Of a DNA stretch of 64,000 nucleotides, positions 43,156-55,520 are shown one piece after another; position 1 is the stretch's first letter; each line of letters starts with the position of its first letter. Source of the DNA: Diplosphaera chodatii (taxonomy: Eukaryota; Chlorophyta; Trebouxiophyceae; Prasiolales; Stichococcaceae); contig JAALGY010000011.1 of assembly GCA_032358165.1 (NCBI GenBank), positions 1,488,001 to 1,552,000 of the forward strand. Reading direction: 5' to 3'. The notes under the pieces were generated by a model that worked only from the letters and a program-made list of their open reading frames with translations, was not told the DNA's origin and made no database searches. The translations under genes were made by a program, and so were the position numbers.

Positions 43156-46100
43156 CTACGAGTCGTCCCCGCTGTCGAACAGGTCGTCCAGACCATCACC
43201 CGCCACTGCTTCGTCAGCTGCATCCTCCTGCGGTGGCACAGACACCTTGCAGCGATGAACGAGGCACCTTTGATCCCTCAAAACAACCTGCAAGATTGAC
43301 ACGACGACAACCACCATCGAGCACTCCTCTGCAATCACGAACACATACGCCAGTGAAGTTAGCACAACCTGGTGCAGCGAAGCCTGCCACGCTGGGTCGC
43401 ACCTGCGGCGCATCTGCCATTGGAACATCGCCAGGTTCTGCTGCTGGTGCTGGTGCTGGTGCGGGTTCTGACGCCGCCTGCGGCTCGTCCGAGTCCGAGT
43501 CCTCCAGCAGTGCCGCCTGGCGGGGCCGCACAGCAGCGCCGGCATCCGCTGCCTGGGGGTCGCTGGCTGCATCAGCGGCGCCGGGCGCCGCCAGATCGTC
43601 TTCGAGGTCCGCTGCAGCCACGCCTGCGCCATCCGCTTCTGCCGCAGCAAGGCCCACATGTCGTCCGGTTTCATCGCAACAAATCAGACAACAACTGCCA
43701 GCTCACTGCAGGGAGTCTGCTCATGTTTGTGTGTGCTGGCAACCTCCAAATGGCTGCATAAACGGCTGCATATGTGCATGCAGGTTGCATTCGATGCGCA
43801 AGTGCCACCATAGTGCTGTGGATGCAAGAGCAAGGGTCTGCGAGAACCACCTGCAGGACGCAGTCGCTTCAGCCGGCCACCAGGGCTGCGCTGGCCCTTG
43901 GGCTTGGCCGCCTTGCGGGTACCGCTGCTGCTGCCGTCCGCACCCTCGCCCTTGGCCTTGCGCTTCTTCTTGCGCTTCTTGTCGGCGCTGCCCTGCTTCT
44001 TGCGTCCGTCGCCGCCGGAGCCAGCGCCGCCATCCGTACCCGTGTCCTCCTCGTCTGAGAGCAGCCCCGCCTGCAGAGCACAGAAGCTGGCTGCTGACAG
44101 CACAGGAAGTCTTGCAGTCCAGTACGCTTGTCAAAATGTGAATGCCTCCTTGCCGCCTTGCTAGGCGTACGTATGCGACTCGCTCATCGCTGGTCAGCGG
44201 CACGCACCTCTGCCAGCGCCTCACGCTCGGCATCGCCGTCCGACATGTACTCTGCCTCCTCATCGTCCCTGGCGTTGCCCGCAGCATCGCCGCCGGTGTC
44301 CGCCAGTGGGTCCGGCGCGTTGGGATCGTAGTCCTCGTCGCCTGACGACTCCCCAAACAGCGCGTCCATGTCCTCGTCCGCCTTGTCCTGCCGCTGGGAT
44401 CACGCACAAGCAGAGGAAGGCATCAGCTCGAGACGCTGGAGAGCTGTGCGCCTCAGGAGCTCTGCAGAGCTCTGCATGCACCATGTACCCAGTGCGCCAA
44501 ACTGCAAGTCAGGTTCACTGCGTATGTCCCGCGGCGCACCTTCTTCTTGCCGACGGCACTGGAATCGCCGGCGGCGGCGGCGGCCTGCAGCACCTGGTTC
44601 TCCTTCCAGCCGGCCTTGAGGCGCTCCAGCTTGGCGACCGCCGCCGCCGCTCGCGCCTCCCTGTCCTGCTTGGCCGCTGCCTCCATCGCCGCCTTGCGCT
44701 TTTCCTCTGCACCAATGAAAAAAGTAAACCTTACCGCGATACCACACCCGTGAAGCTATCACATCACATGCCCGATGGCAGCATGCACGGTTGCCTTGCT
44801 TGGTGCGCAAGACACTTGAACGAGCATGTGTCTCATAATCACGTTGCTGTGGCATAGGCGGGAAGGTGCGTGGGGCGGAGGCATGCACGGCTGATTGGAG
44901 TGGACCGCGGTCGGCCCTCGCTTGGTTGGCGCACCTGCAATGCGGGCAGCCTCAGCTGCCTTCATGCGCAGGTCCTGTTCCTTCCTCCTGGCGTCTGAAA
45001 TGGCTGCCTCTCTCTGCGCTGTTTCCACATATGCCTGCGCGCACCAGCCACAGCAACAGGTTGGCGCTGCACCTTGGTGCCAGGTTTCTTGTGTCGACAC
45101 TTGCAGGAAGTCAGCATGCAGTGAAAATGCCGTGGCGAATGGCCGACCCGACGGCACTGTGCTTGACTGGTAACAACAGCGCAGCCAGAAACACAGACAC
45201 TCCACGCATGCCGCCGCACGCACCGTGGCCTTGCGCAGCGTGTTCTGGCAGAAGTCGATGTGGGCGTCCAGCTTCTTGGCCTCCACGCGGCTGCGGGCGT
45301 AGGGCAGGCGGCGCAGGTGCATGAAGGAGGAGGCGGCGGTGGACAGCCCCTCCGCCGCCGCCTCATAGTCCTCCAGCTTGCCCAGGTCCCCCGCACCCCG
45401 CTCCTTCTTCAGCGCCCGCACCGCCGCTTGCTGCACGGCACCGCAGCGGCACATGCTTCTTTGGGGTACAGAAGAAGGGCCCACTCATTGGGTGAAAACC
45501 CTGGTGTCATTCTTTCCTGATCCTGCAGCACTGGGAACGCCCAGCTGCGACTGACGTTCAACGGACGCACAGTGCGCATCTCAGGTAGCAACACGGGCTG
45601 TGCGCACCTGCATGACGGCTGCGATGTTGAAGCGCAGGATCGGCTGGCCGGGCGCCAGGTGCAGCGCCTTCTGCAGCCAGCGCCGCGCCGCCTGCAGGTC
45701 GTCCGCATCGTAAAACGCCCTGCAGCAGGCACTCAACCCGGCTCACCCGCGCGGTCAAACAGCACGCAGCCACATGCAGGCCAGGTGACCAACCATGTGG
45801 AGGTGCATGGTCAAGCGTCGCCAAAGCAGCTCCTGAGTGTCAACACGTAAATGCGTGGTGGGTGGCGGCCGCACCGCGCCTTCCACCACAGCAGCTTGGA
45901 GTCGTGGTTGCTGTGGAAGCGGCGCAGCGCCGTGGTGAACTGCTGCACGGCGGCGCCCGTGTCCCGCAGCGCCAGCGCCGCACCCCCCGCATTGGCCCAC
46001 ACCTCCGGCAGCCGCAGCCGCCCCTCCGCCGCCGCCGCCTCTTGCACCTGCCGCGCGGAGCATTGCCGGCCCTTTGCAGGTGCACCAAAGCGTCGCAGAG

Positions 46101-49100
46101 GCGAGACAGCTCCGTGGCAGCCTGCCCCCTGCTGCCGGAGCAGGCACCGAGAGCTGCAGGCGAAGCGACGGTTGCAGGGGAGGCTGCCGGCAGGGCACAC
46201 TTCCCGCACCTCGGTGAATATGTCGCGTGCCTCAGCAAACCGCCCCTGCTCCGCGAGGACCGCGCCAACCCCATTGGCGGCGTACACATTGCCTTGCAGG
46301 AGTGAGCAGTGACCACATCATTGACGTGGCTGCAGCTGATTGTGCACCCGCCATATCGACTAAGCTGCGGTCTGGTGGCAAGAAAATACAAATGGTGCAT
46401 ATAGAGAGCAGGACAGCACAGCACCTGGGTGCTTGGCAAGGATATCGCGGTACAGCTTCAAAGCCTGAGCCAGACGGGATTGCCGCTTGGCGCGCGCATT
46501 CTCCTGCAGTATTGCAAGTTTTCCATGAGTCATAGGCATGGGCTGTGCAGAGTATGTGCTCCATAAGGACAACATGACTCGGACGCTTGAGCAGTGCCAA
46601 GCTGCGTCAGGAGGCGGCCTTCATGATGGTTGCTTTCAGAGGGGGAAGGCACCTTGTTGCTGTCGGCTTGCACGCTGATCAGCTGGAGGTTGGCCAAGCC
46701 AAGGCGGGCATATGCATCGTCGCGCGCATCGCGCACCGCCACAAGCTGCTCCCACGCCTCCCCCGCCTCTGAATACTCCTTTGCCTCGAAGTGCAGCTGG
46801 CCTGCAGGCATGCCCGGCAAGCTGGTTCCAAGATCCTCCAGCACAGAAGCACCCCCGGCTATAGATGCCCAGGTCAGCAGCTTGCCCAAGGAGAGCTCCT
46901 TTCTGCAAATGGCAAGCTCGGGCACGCATGCTGGTACAGCATGGCGGGTCCGACTGTGTTCCGCATGACAGGACTGAAGTCCTCTGAACATGTATCAGGA
47001 CAGTGCAGCGGATCTGTACAGGCTGCACCCATGAAGGCCAAGGCATCGGCATTGCCGGGCTTTTGCTTCAGGACCGCGCGCAAGTGGGCGAGGGCCGCGT
47101 CCCGCTTGCCGCCGCGTGCCGCGATGGCCGCCAGCCGCAGCTCGCAGTCGGTGTACTCCGGGAAGTTCTCCAGCATGCCCTGCGGAAGCATGCACTTGAG
47201 CGGTCATGACACCCTGCGGCGTTGCTGACATGCCTCAGCCACCAGGCTAGATCCACGTCACCGAACATATATCCGAGGCTGATGTGAAGGGGCGTGTGAA
47301 CCTCAACTTTTGCTTTGGCAGGCTGCAGCCACGATGGCTCACCCTGTACTCCTGGGCGGCCGTCTGCACATCCCCCGCAGCTTCGCGAATCCGGGCCATG
47401 TTGAAGCCCACAGTCAGGCGTGCTGCCGTCGGGCCCTCTGCTGCGCCCTGCAGCGGCGATGTGGCAACGTCAGCCTTGCCCGCAAGACAAGACGGCTGCT
47501 CAAAGCTCATAGCTAGCTGGTGCAGCACGACAGAAGAAAGTGGCACAAGGGGATCAGGCTCTGAGAGGAGGGAGCACACCTCGACTGCCTCCTCCATGAG
47601 GGGGAGTGCAGCTGGCAGGTTGCCATAGCGCAGGTGCAGCACCGCAGCATTGTTCAGCAGCCGCACCGGAGGCCCAGCCGGCGGCAGCGGCTCCTGGCCT
47701 GCACTGCCATCTGCGCCCAACCCATTGGTCAGCGGCCCCGCTTGGGCGGCCCGCCTGTGCAGCTCGATGGCTTTGTCGTAGGCCTTGAGTGCACCTGCGC
47801 ATGCCGGCGAGCCGGGCTCAAAGGCAGATGGCTACAAAGCAAGGGTGTACGTGTGGCCACCATCATGCCTGCCGTCAGACTGCTCGTGCACACATGACAG
47901 CGGCGTGGTCACCGCATCAAGGTAGGGGCACAGCAGACCTGCAGGGTCCGTCGGGGCCAGCAGCTCGGCCAGCATGAACCAGACGTCGCCTGAGGCGCTA
48001 GCTTTGTTCGCTGCCTCCCGGAACTGTGACACAGCTGCGCTGCGCTTGCCGGGTGCTGCTGGGTACAGGCCTGCCAGCACCTGCCCATTGGAATCCGATT
48101 CAGCGTCAGCATGCCTGACACCTTGCATCCTAAAGGGAGGCAGGCAGGTTTTGCTGCATGGCTATGCATGACCACACTGTCATGTTTGATCCAGCATGTT
48201 GCTCTTTCCATACGGCAATGGTGTTGTATTTTGGGGATATCCTGTACCGTCAAGGCGTCAGCCCACGCAGGCGCAGCTGTAAGGGCAGATTCCAGTAGGC
48301 TGATGGCATTAGGTATCTCGCCTTGCCCCTGCAGCAGCGTCATCTGCGCCAAGCCGAATTGTGCAACAGGCAGCCTGCGATCTAGTGCCAGCGCCTGCAC
48401 ATAGAAACAATACATGGACCTTAGAGACCGTCATCTGCAGTTGTTGCACATGAGCTCACAGCCCTGTGCACTGGTGGCTTGTGGTGCCGCAACCTGCCCA
48501 CCTGGCGGTAGTGGGAAAATGCTTTGTGCAAGTCGTTCTGGGCGTGAGCAGCCCGGGCAAGCAGCGTTTCTGCGTCTGCCCGCAGCTGCTCGGAGTCTGC
48601 TGTCTGCAGCGCTGCTTCTGCCATTGCTGCTGCCTGCGTGTGCAGCATACTGGTTCAGACCTGACCATCGTCACGACATGAGTGGCAGGTGGCTATGCAG
48701 ATGCAAGTACAAATAGGAACACAGCTGAGTCGCGTGCCTTGTCGTAGTCCCCGCGCAGCAGGCAGTGATGCGCCAGGAGGTTTAGCACAATGGCCGTGCC
48801 CGGCGCCAGATCGTACGCCCGGCACAGCAGCTGCAGTGCCTCCGCCAGCCGCTGCACATTCCAATAGGTGTATTCAGGTGACAACGATTCATCTGCCTGT
48901 TTGTCCGCAGCAGCCCATGCTCGTGCACCTCCAGACCCGCTGTTGCAGCGGCAGCAGCAGGATACCCCGAAGCGAAGCCATGTGCAAAGCAGCATCCCGC
49001 TCACATTGCCAGATGGGGGCCCGTGCATCGCCAGCACCGCAAGGCCAGTCAGCGCGGGCACGCAGCGGGGCTGCAGCTGCAGGGTGCGCTGGAAGGCGGC

Positions 49101-50352
49101 CCGCGCCATGTCCAGCCGGCCCAGCTTGAAGGCTGCGGCGCCAATGCCGAGCCGCACCTCCGCCGGTGCATCAGGGTGCATTCGTAGCGCCCTCTGAAAC
49201 CTGAGCATGTAAGCTCTTCGGTCTCTCGCACATAGCCAAAAGCGAATTGCACAGCAAGTGCATAAGCTACCAGAGACGCTTGCCATCTTTATGGACACAG
49301 GTGCAGTCACAGCGACAGGCAAGCGATAATGCCAAGACCAGTCGCGAGAGGCAGTGTCACCCACATGCTGAGGGCTGCCCCGTAGCTGCCCTGGTTGTAG
49401 GCGAGAGTGGCGAGGCCTAGCAGCGGCGCAATGTTCTGCTGGCCGCCTGACGCCTGCTTGAGAGCCCTCTCGTACTCCCGCTTTGCGCCTTCCACATCAC
49501 CCTGCTGGTGATCCAGGACTGGTTCAGCTCCCACATGGGATCCAGGCGCTATGGTGGAGAATCAATATCGCATCAGCCAGACTGACATCACAGCTGCCAA
49601 CACATCAGATCAGAGGTGCGCATCGGCAGACGGAGAGCAGGAGGCGCCGCGCCTTGGCGAGTGACAGCTGCGCGTTGCCCAGCGAGGGCAGCTGGTCGTC
49701 AAAGTCCAGGGCGCGGGCCTGTGACAGCAGGCCGCCGGCGCGGGCAAAGATCTCGTTGCGGGCGCCGCGGTCCCGCTGGCCGCGCCCGAGCGCCGTGTCG
49801 AACGCCGCCGCCGCGCACAGCAGCTGCACGCGCTGCGGGATGGCCCTGTCCTCTGGCCGCTCCTGGGCGCTGAAGTGCTGCTCCACCTGCACACAGTGCG
49901 CGCAGGACAAGCCAGTGAGTGTTGCTGTAAACTGCTTATTGGAGGAATGGGCCCAATCTGCCTGCTACTGCTATGTATAGAGCGGCCAGCCGTAATGCCG
50001 CAAGCAGACGAGGCACGAATGCTGCTATATCTGTCAGAGACGAACCTCGGCACCAGTGCCCTCACGCAGCATCTTCTCTGCATGCACGGTGTGACCCGCC
50101 GCCAGGTATGCCTTTACTACGTCCAGCCACAGACTGAGGGGCGCCTCCTCCGCCTTGAGGCACTCCAGCACCTGCTCACATGCGACGTCAGCCTCAGACC
50201 AGCGGTGGATGGCCCGCCACGGAATCTGCAACTATGCCGTGGCAGAGGCGACAGCACACCTCCTCGGGATCCGCGGCCTGACTCAAGCCGATGGGCACCG
50301 CGATCACATCCTCGCTGTCGAAAACGGGGATGTAAATCGTGTCTTCTTCCAT
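43156..50352 (-). CDS. CTR9: CTR9, TPR subunit of the PAF1 transcription elongation complex
   Basis: TPR scaffold of the nuclear PAF1 complex, which travels with RNA polymerase II and promotes histone modification. Starts MEEDTIYIPVFDSEDVIAVP at 50352, as expected for CTR9. Over 20 small exons carry tandem TPR-type helices, for example DVVKAYLAAGHTVHAEKMLR, PAEVRLGIGAAAFKLGRLDM with ARAAFQRTLQLQPRCVPALT, DRRLPVAQFGLAQMTLLQGQ, LLNNAAVLHLRYGNLPAALP, LENFPEYTDCELRLAAIAAR and AQFTTALRRFHSNHDSKLLW-like sequence near 45900. After the TPRs come charged coils (KEQDLRMKAAEAARIA; EARAAAAVAKLERLKAGWKE), then the acidic DALFGESSGDEDYDPNAPDP, a Lys/Arg stretch (KKRKKKRKAKGEGADGSS) and the acidic end GDGLDDLFDSGDDS (stop 43156-43158). 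This layout is diagnostic. Individual exon joins were not all fixed. Confidence 0.9.
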
Positions 50353-51449
50353 GCCTGTGCTGTTGCGGCAGGGCTGGACGTGGGCAGGAGAGCCGCGACT
50401 GTGTCAGCGCATGCACATGCGCCTGTAGTCCGGCATTACCACTGCTGAACCGGATTGCATCCGCATTCTAGCTGTCTGACGATATCTAGCGTCACTGCAG
50501 TTCCTGCTGGCATCACCCGTTATTGCATCGCCGCTGCTGCATTTACATTTCCTTCTGTGCATCTGCTTTGTAAAGGGAAGTCGACCAATCTCATGTTGCT
50601 TCACTAACTCTTACATGCATGCACAACCGCGTCTCGCAGTCACGCCGGTGGCAGTTATTATAAAGCTTGAGCTTCGGTTTGCAGAATGGAGGAGGGCAAA
50701 CAAAGTACAGGACTCGGAGACAACCCCCAATCGGGTCTGGACTGCAAGTGGACTCAGGAAAAAGGTAATCCCACACTGTGAATAACAGCAGGCATATGCC
50801 AGCGTGAAGGAGTCTCTGCGGCAGGGTACGATCTGCAACGGAATGCGTTGGACTAATTTGAGGTGACCCCTTGTGGGGGTGGGGTTAGCAGCTGGTGGTC
50901 CAACCCCAAGTTGCAATATGACAACACATGCGGGCGTCGCGGCCTTGGCCGCGAAGCGGCATCGTAATGGCGGCACTCCTATGCAATCACACCATGTGCA
51001 GCGAGTTTGTATCCGTGCCGTGTGGTCTGATGAAACATGTGTTGTGTGCTGCGCTCGCGTCCCGACAGATTGTGAAAGGGGGCACGAAAGGAGCAGTAAA
51101 CGGGACCTTCTAATGTAGTGCCGAACATCTCCTTCCCATTTTCGGAGAGAATCGAATCGAGGCGCGCGTCGACTCTCGTGTGGCGGTGCGGGTCGCCAAT
51201 GCCTCAAAGCAGTTGGCAAAGTCACGTGGGCTCGCTTAGATCATACTGAAGAAAAACACAGTGTCGATTACAGCGTCGGCCTGCGCTCGCAGACTGTTCA
51301 AGCACGCTACTGTTCAATTGACCTTTTGGTGATCTGTGCACCAGAAGTGGCATCAGGGTGCACGGGCTGCATCAAGCAGTGCAGGCAGCAGTGTCTTGGC
51401 TTGAATGCGATCGCATGTGCCGGCTGTGCGGCGCGCGTGAGCCACAAGC
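50353..51449. other. Long divergent intergenic region, CTR9 / cysteine-motif gene
   Basis: About 1.1 kb between opposite start codons, the second largest non-coding gap. Around 50870-51250 the sequence becomes CpG-rich and loses the TGCA-rich look of introns; it contains the hairpin at 50880-50908. Open frames on both strands here look like chance. It probably carries both promoters and 5' UTRs. Confidence 0.45.
50880..50908. repeat. Inverted repeat (hairpin) in divergent promoter
   Basis: TGGGGTT (50880-50886) and AACCCCA (50902-50908) are perfect inverted copies separated by 15 bases, able to form a 7-bp stem. The flanking CTTG and CAAG extend it with a bulge. Confidence 0.55.
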
Positions 51450-54400
51450 ATGGCAGCTTCGCACTGTCAAGGTCACTGCTGCGGGGCTGCGGGCGCCGCC
51501 GCTTGCGGCAAGCCCGACAAGGGTCTGGAGGCTTTCTGGAACAAGCTGCCGCTCCAGCAACGGCGGCAGCTGTGCACCATCCCGCGGCGCACGCTGTGAG
51601 TGACATGCTTTCGTTGTGATTTGGGCTTGCTGGGCCGACCTCATCTCGCGGAGGCGTGTGAACTGCATACTGGTTTCACTTCCTAACCAGCAGCCCTGTA
51701 ACTTGTGTTTGGTGCGGCTGTGCACCCCGTTCTGCCGTCAGTATCGCAGGTCCGAAATGTTTTGTGTGATTGCTCATCCAGGTTCGAGGCAATTCGCAAC
51801 CGCTACTGCTCGCGGTGCTTCGGGTTGTTTGCGCTCAGGTGAGTCTGGAACCTGGGTTGAATGTGTCAGGAAGCGTTTGCTGGCCGACTGGTGGTACTGT
51901 GTAGCAACCCACCCCGTGCCCCTGCCGCAGGTATGAGGAGCTGCGGTGCAGCAATGGCACCCCCGAGAGCGACGGCTGCCCGGCGTGCAAGGCCTGCCCC
52001 GCCTGCCAGGACTTCTTCCTGGGGCTCGAGGCCGATGCCAAGTCGGTGTACCTGGAGGAGTCCATGCTGCAAGGCAGCCCCTTCGACATGTTTGCCCAGA
52101 GCAAGGCACGCGAGCGGGAGCGGGACCTGCAGGTGGGAACCGCTGTCGGCTCCCGGTGACCTCGTACCACTGCGTGCTCGTTGTTCATCCGTTGTGAAAG
52201 TTTTGTGTCTGTCTGCTTTACACAGGTCGCTGTGGTCGACCGATGCCCCGTCTTCGGCGGTTGCTGACTTTCCCAGTGTGCGTGCCGCGCAGTTCATGAC
52301 AGCGGGCGATGTGTGCGGCAGCGGCTTCAGCGCCCGGCGCAACGGCAAGGTTTGCGCGCTACACACTACGCGCGTCAGTCCAGAAACGCTGCTCGCCTAC
52401 TGGGGCCAGCTGCCAGCCGAGCACTGCACCGCGCTGTTCAGCCTGCCGCGCCATGACTTCGAGGCCGAGCTGGACTCATGCTGCAGGTGGAGGGGCCTCA
52501 CATCATATACAGTCGTATATTCTGAGGCGCCGTCGTGTTGAGCACTTCCTGGCACATAGATGAGCTGTGAAAAGTAGCTGCACGAAGCGCCGCCTAAGCA
52601 GTTCCCTCCATTTCCTCTGCAGCATGCAGCTGCGCATCTGCAAGGACTGCCGCTACAACGTGCTGGCGCAGTACAAGCTGGCGCTTTCTGCTGGGCGCAA
52701 GGCGACAGGACAGGCCCGCGGCTGCGGCGGCATGATGGATGCTGATGGCAGCAGAGTCTCCAGCGGCGACGGCGCGAGCATCGAGTCGGCCCCTGGCAGT
52801 GCTGACGGCTGCAGCCGTGAGGACGATTTTGCAGCCAGCAGCGACAGCTATGCAGCTGACAGTTATGGCCCTGCAGCAGCAACAGACATGTCGTTGGCCA
52901 TGGTGCCCGCGCAGCCGCTGCTGCCGGTGTGCGAGGGCTTCTCGCTGCGCGTGACGGACGCCACGGTGGAGCTGGTCGGCACCGACGCCGCCATGCTGCT
53001 GGAGGAGGCCGAGGAGATTGAGGACCTCAAGGTGTGCCACGTGTGCGTGTGCGTGTTGTCCGACTCGATGATGTAGTGTTATGCAAACAGCCTCATCTGC
53101 GCTGGACTCTCTGCCGACCATGTGTGGGTTTCATGTCCAGCGTTTTTCTGCTGACGTGCTTCAGCGGGTGCTCTTAGGGGGACGACGGCGGCGAGGTGCG
53201 GCACGCGGAGACGCCCGAGCTGGCGCAGGAAGCGCTCATCGACGCCGTCATCCTCATCTTCAAGGCTCAGGTCAGCATGACCACCGGCAAGAGCGCTGCT
53301 GCTGTCCATTGAGACAGTGGCCCTCATGCCCTGCTGGCAGCATCCGACATGCTGTGATGCGTGATCTTGCAGGTGGAGGTGGCGTTCAGGGAGCAGACTG
53401 CCGGCCACAACGCCCTGCTGCTGCTGGTGGCGCTGAGCCACGAGCTGCTGGAGGAGCGCCTCCGCAACGCCCACCTGGATGTGCACGCCCGCGCCGCTGA
53501 GGTGACAATGGCTGCAGTCTGCCTTTGTCCTGCCAGCCAAGCATTTGTTCAGTTATCACTGGAACACAGCAAGCTCTTAACCTCAAGGCAATCGGTACAC
53601 TGATGCTGCTAGCAGCAGTATGTTGCTGCTAGTCCGCATCTTGCTGCAGTCCAAGCTCACTAGCACAGCTTCTGATCAGTGGTTGCATCGTACAGGCGGA
53701 GCTGCTGGAGCTGGTTGCAGAGGATGAGAAGCGTCTCGCGGCGCGCTCCTCCCGCAGCCGCCGCCGCAAGAAAGGCGGCACCGGCAGTGGCTCCCCCGCC
53801 GGCACCGCCTCGCAGCAGGCAGCACATGCCGAGCGCCGTGCCACCGCCCCTCACTCTGCCGGTCACGACGGCGCAGCCGACCCTGTTGATGACGCTGCGC
53901 CATCTACGCCGCGCAAGGGGGAGCCGCCCCTGCCTGCTGCCGAGGACTGGTCGGAGGACGCCAGCCCATGTGAGCAGACAGCGCCTGAGCCGCAGTCGTC
54001 CTGTCCGCCGAGCTCTGACGCCGAGGCAGAGCAGCACACGCAGTGGGAGGTGCAGCAGCGTGGCCGCAAGTCGCGACGAGGCTCCAGGCAGCCCGACCAG
54101 GGCAGGCCGTCCGCCTCGCCCTCGCCGCTGGGGGACTCGAATGCCGCTGCTGCCCAGACCCGCGCCACCCCGCCACCGCCGCCGCCGCCGCCAGCCACGT
54201 CAATGCCTCAGCAGCAGCTGCGCGGCGGCGGCCAGCAGAGCGGCTGGGCATCGGTCGTCTCCGGAGCCGCCAGCACCCCAGGGGGTGCTGCCGCCTCATG
54301 GTCGGCCCCGGCGCCGCCGGAACAGCAGCAGGACATGCCGCTGGCATGGCCGCAGCTGCCGACCACCCGCCCGCAGCCTGCGTCACCTGTGGCGCCACCG

Positions 54401-55063
54401 CCGCAGCCGGTCCGGCTGAGAGCGGACAGCCAGCAGCAGCCGATCGCGCCCGCCTCCCGGCAGCTGCCACCAGGCTTTGCAGTGCGCACGCCCTCCGCCG
54501 GGCCGCAGCAGCACCAGCCACCATCAAGGACAGGCGCCAGCGTGAGCCGGCGCAGCAGCACCGAGTACAGCCTGTGGGGCGAGGACTGCAGCAGCAGGGT
54601 ACCGCTCAGCCTGTCGGCATCGCGCGAGTCGCTGGCGTCGGCGTCCGACATGTCGTTCGGCTCGCCGCCGCTGGCGGGCGGCCTCGGGCTCACTTCGGCA
54701 TCAGCCGGCCAATGCGGAGCCGCCTGCGGCTGCCTCCCTGTGGGCAAACCCCTCTGCAAGCAGCTGCCCAACAGCACGCCGCTGTCAGCTGCCAAGCCCA
54801 GCCTGTTTCAGCACTTCGGCTCGTTGGTGCCGTCAGCGCCGCAACCCCCTGTTGTGCCGGGTGCATCGGCCGCTGTGCAAGGCAAAGAGGTGGACGGCTT
54901 CTCGCTCTTCTCAAGCTTCCCGGGTGCTGGCAGCCAGCACCCAGCCAGCAATGGCTCTGGCAACAGCCACAGCGCCTGGCCGCAAGCAGTGTTCACCTCG
55001 ATGTTCGAAGGCAGCAGCATTCTCGGCCGCCACAGGACCATGGCACAGACGATGCTTGCTTGA
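51450..55063 (+). CDS. Plant-type cysteine-motif protein (NST1-like name), disordered tail
   Basis: Eight exons join in phase: 51450-51595, 51782-51838, 51931-52132, 52293-52486, 52623-53031, 53178-53270, 53373-53501 and 53696-55063, giving 865 aa. The N-terminus has LEAFWNKLPLQQRRQL, then RNRYCSRCFGLFALRYEELR, a CPACKACPACQDFF cluster and later RICKDCRYNVLAQYKL. I recall this order of Cys pairs from a plant-conserved family often labelled 'stress response NST1-like'; the function is not established. A helical region follows (EALIDAVILIFKAQVEVAFR; AELLELVAEDEKRLAARSS). The last 450 residues, one exon, are low-complexity, rich in Ser, Pro, Gln and Ala, with a run of eight prolines and GKEVDGFSLFSSFPGAGSQ near the end. 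Zinc binding is inferred from the cysteines. Confidence 0.75.
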
Positions 55064-55520
55064 GGCTTGGCCTTCTGGCCATCTGCAGCACATGTTGTCA
55101 GCGCCTTTCTGATTGCGACGCTGTGCTTTTTGGTATGCGTTATTCAGGGATTTTGCAGCGACTCAGCTCGCACGTCAGGTTTTGGTGTGAACAGGATGCA
55201 GGATATCAGGCAACCTCAGCCTTTGTGAAGGGTAGCTGTGTGATGTGTACAGGTCAGAAGGCACAGCATGGCCAGCACTTATGACTGGACTGATTGCTCT
55301 CTCAGTGGCTTCCCCAGATACCCTTCCGTATATCGGCTTATGGAGGCAAGCTGTCACACAATTATGTGAGCCATCGACACACAGCTTGCACGCGAGCTGC
55401 CATGGCGGCCAGCACAACCAATGAGGTCGCGTCCTGCTCAATGCTACTTGCACGCATGCCTGAGATTGTTGCAGTATACATAGTGTACAAACCGCATCCG
55501 CCCCAGCAGCCCGCTTCGCA
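55064..55520. other. Convergent spacer, cysteine-motif gene / VAC14
   Basis: About 460 bases between convergent 3' ends, moderately AT-rich. No exon is supported. Confidence 0.4.

Noticed and set aside
43128..44141. Plus-strand open frame of 337 codons
   Set aside because: It is antisense to the GC-rich C-terminal exons of CTR9, whose acidic and basic tails are clear on the minus strand. The translated frame is low-complexity Ser/Arg/Pro without motifs.
46000..49500. Separate TPR-protein gene inside the CTR9 locus
   Set aside because: Minus-strand TPR exons run continuously between the CTR9 N-terminus and its charged C-terminus, with no start codon or spacer to divide them.
54043..55284. 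Plus-strand open frame of 413 codons
   Set aside because: It is a second reading frame over the long last exon of the cysteine-motif gene. The chosen frame joins the upstream exons in phase and ends naturally at 55063.
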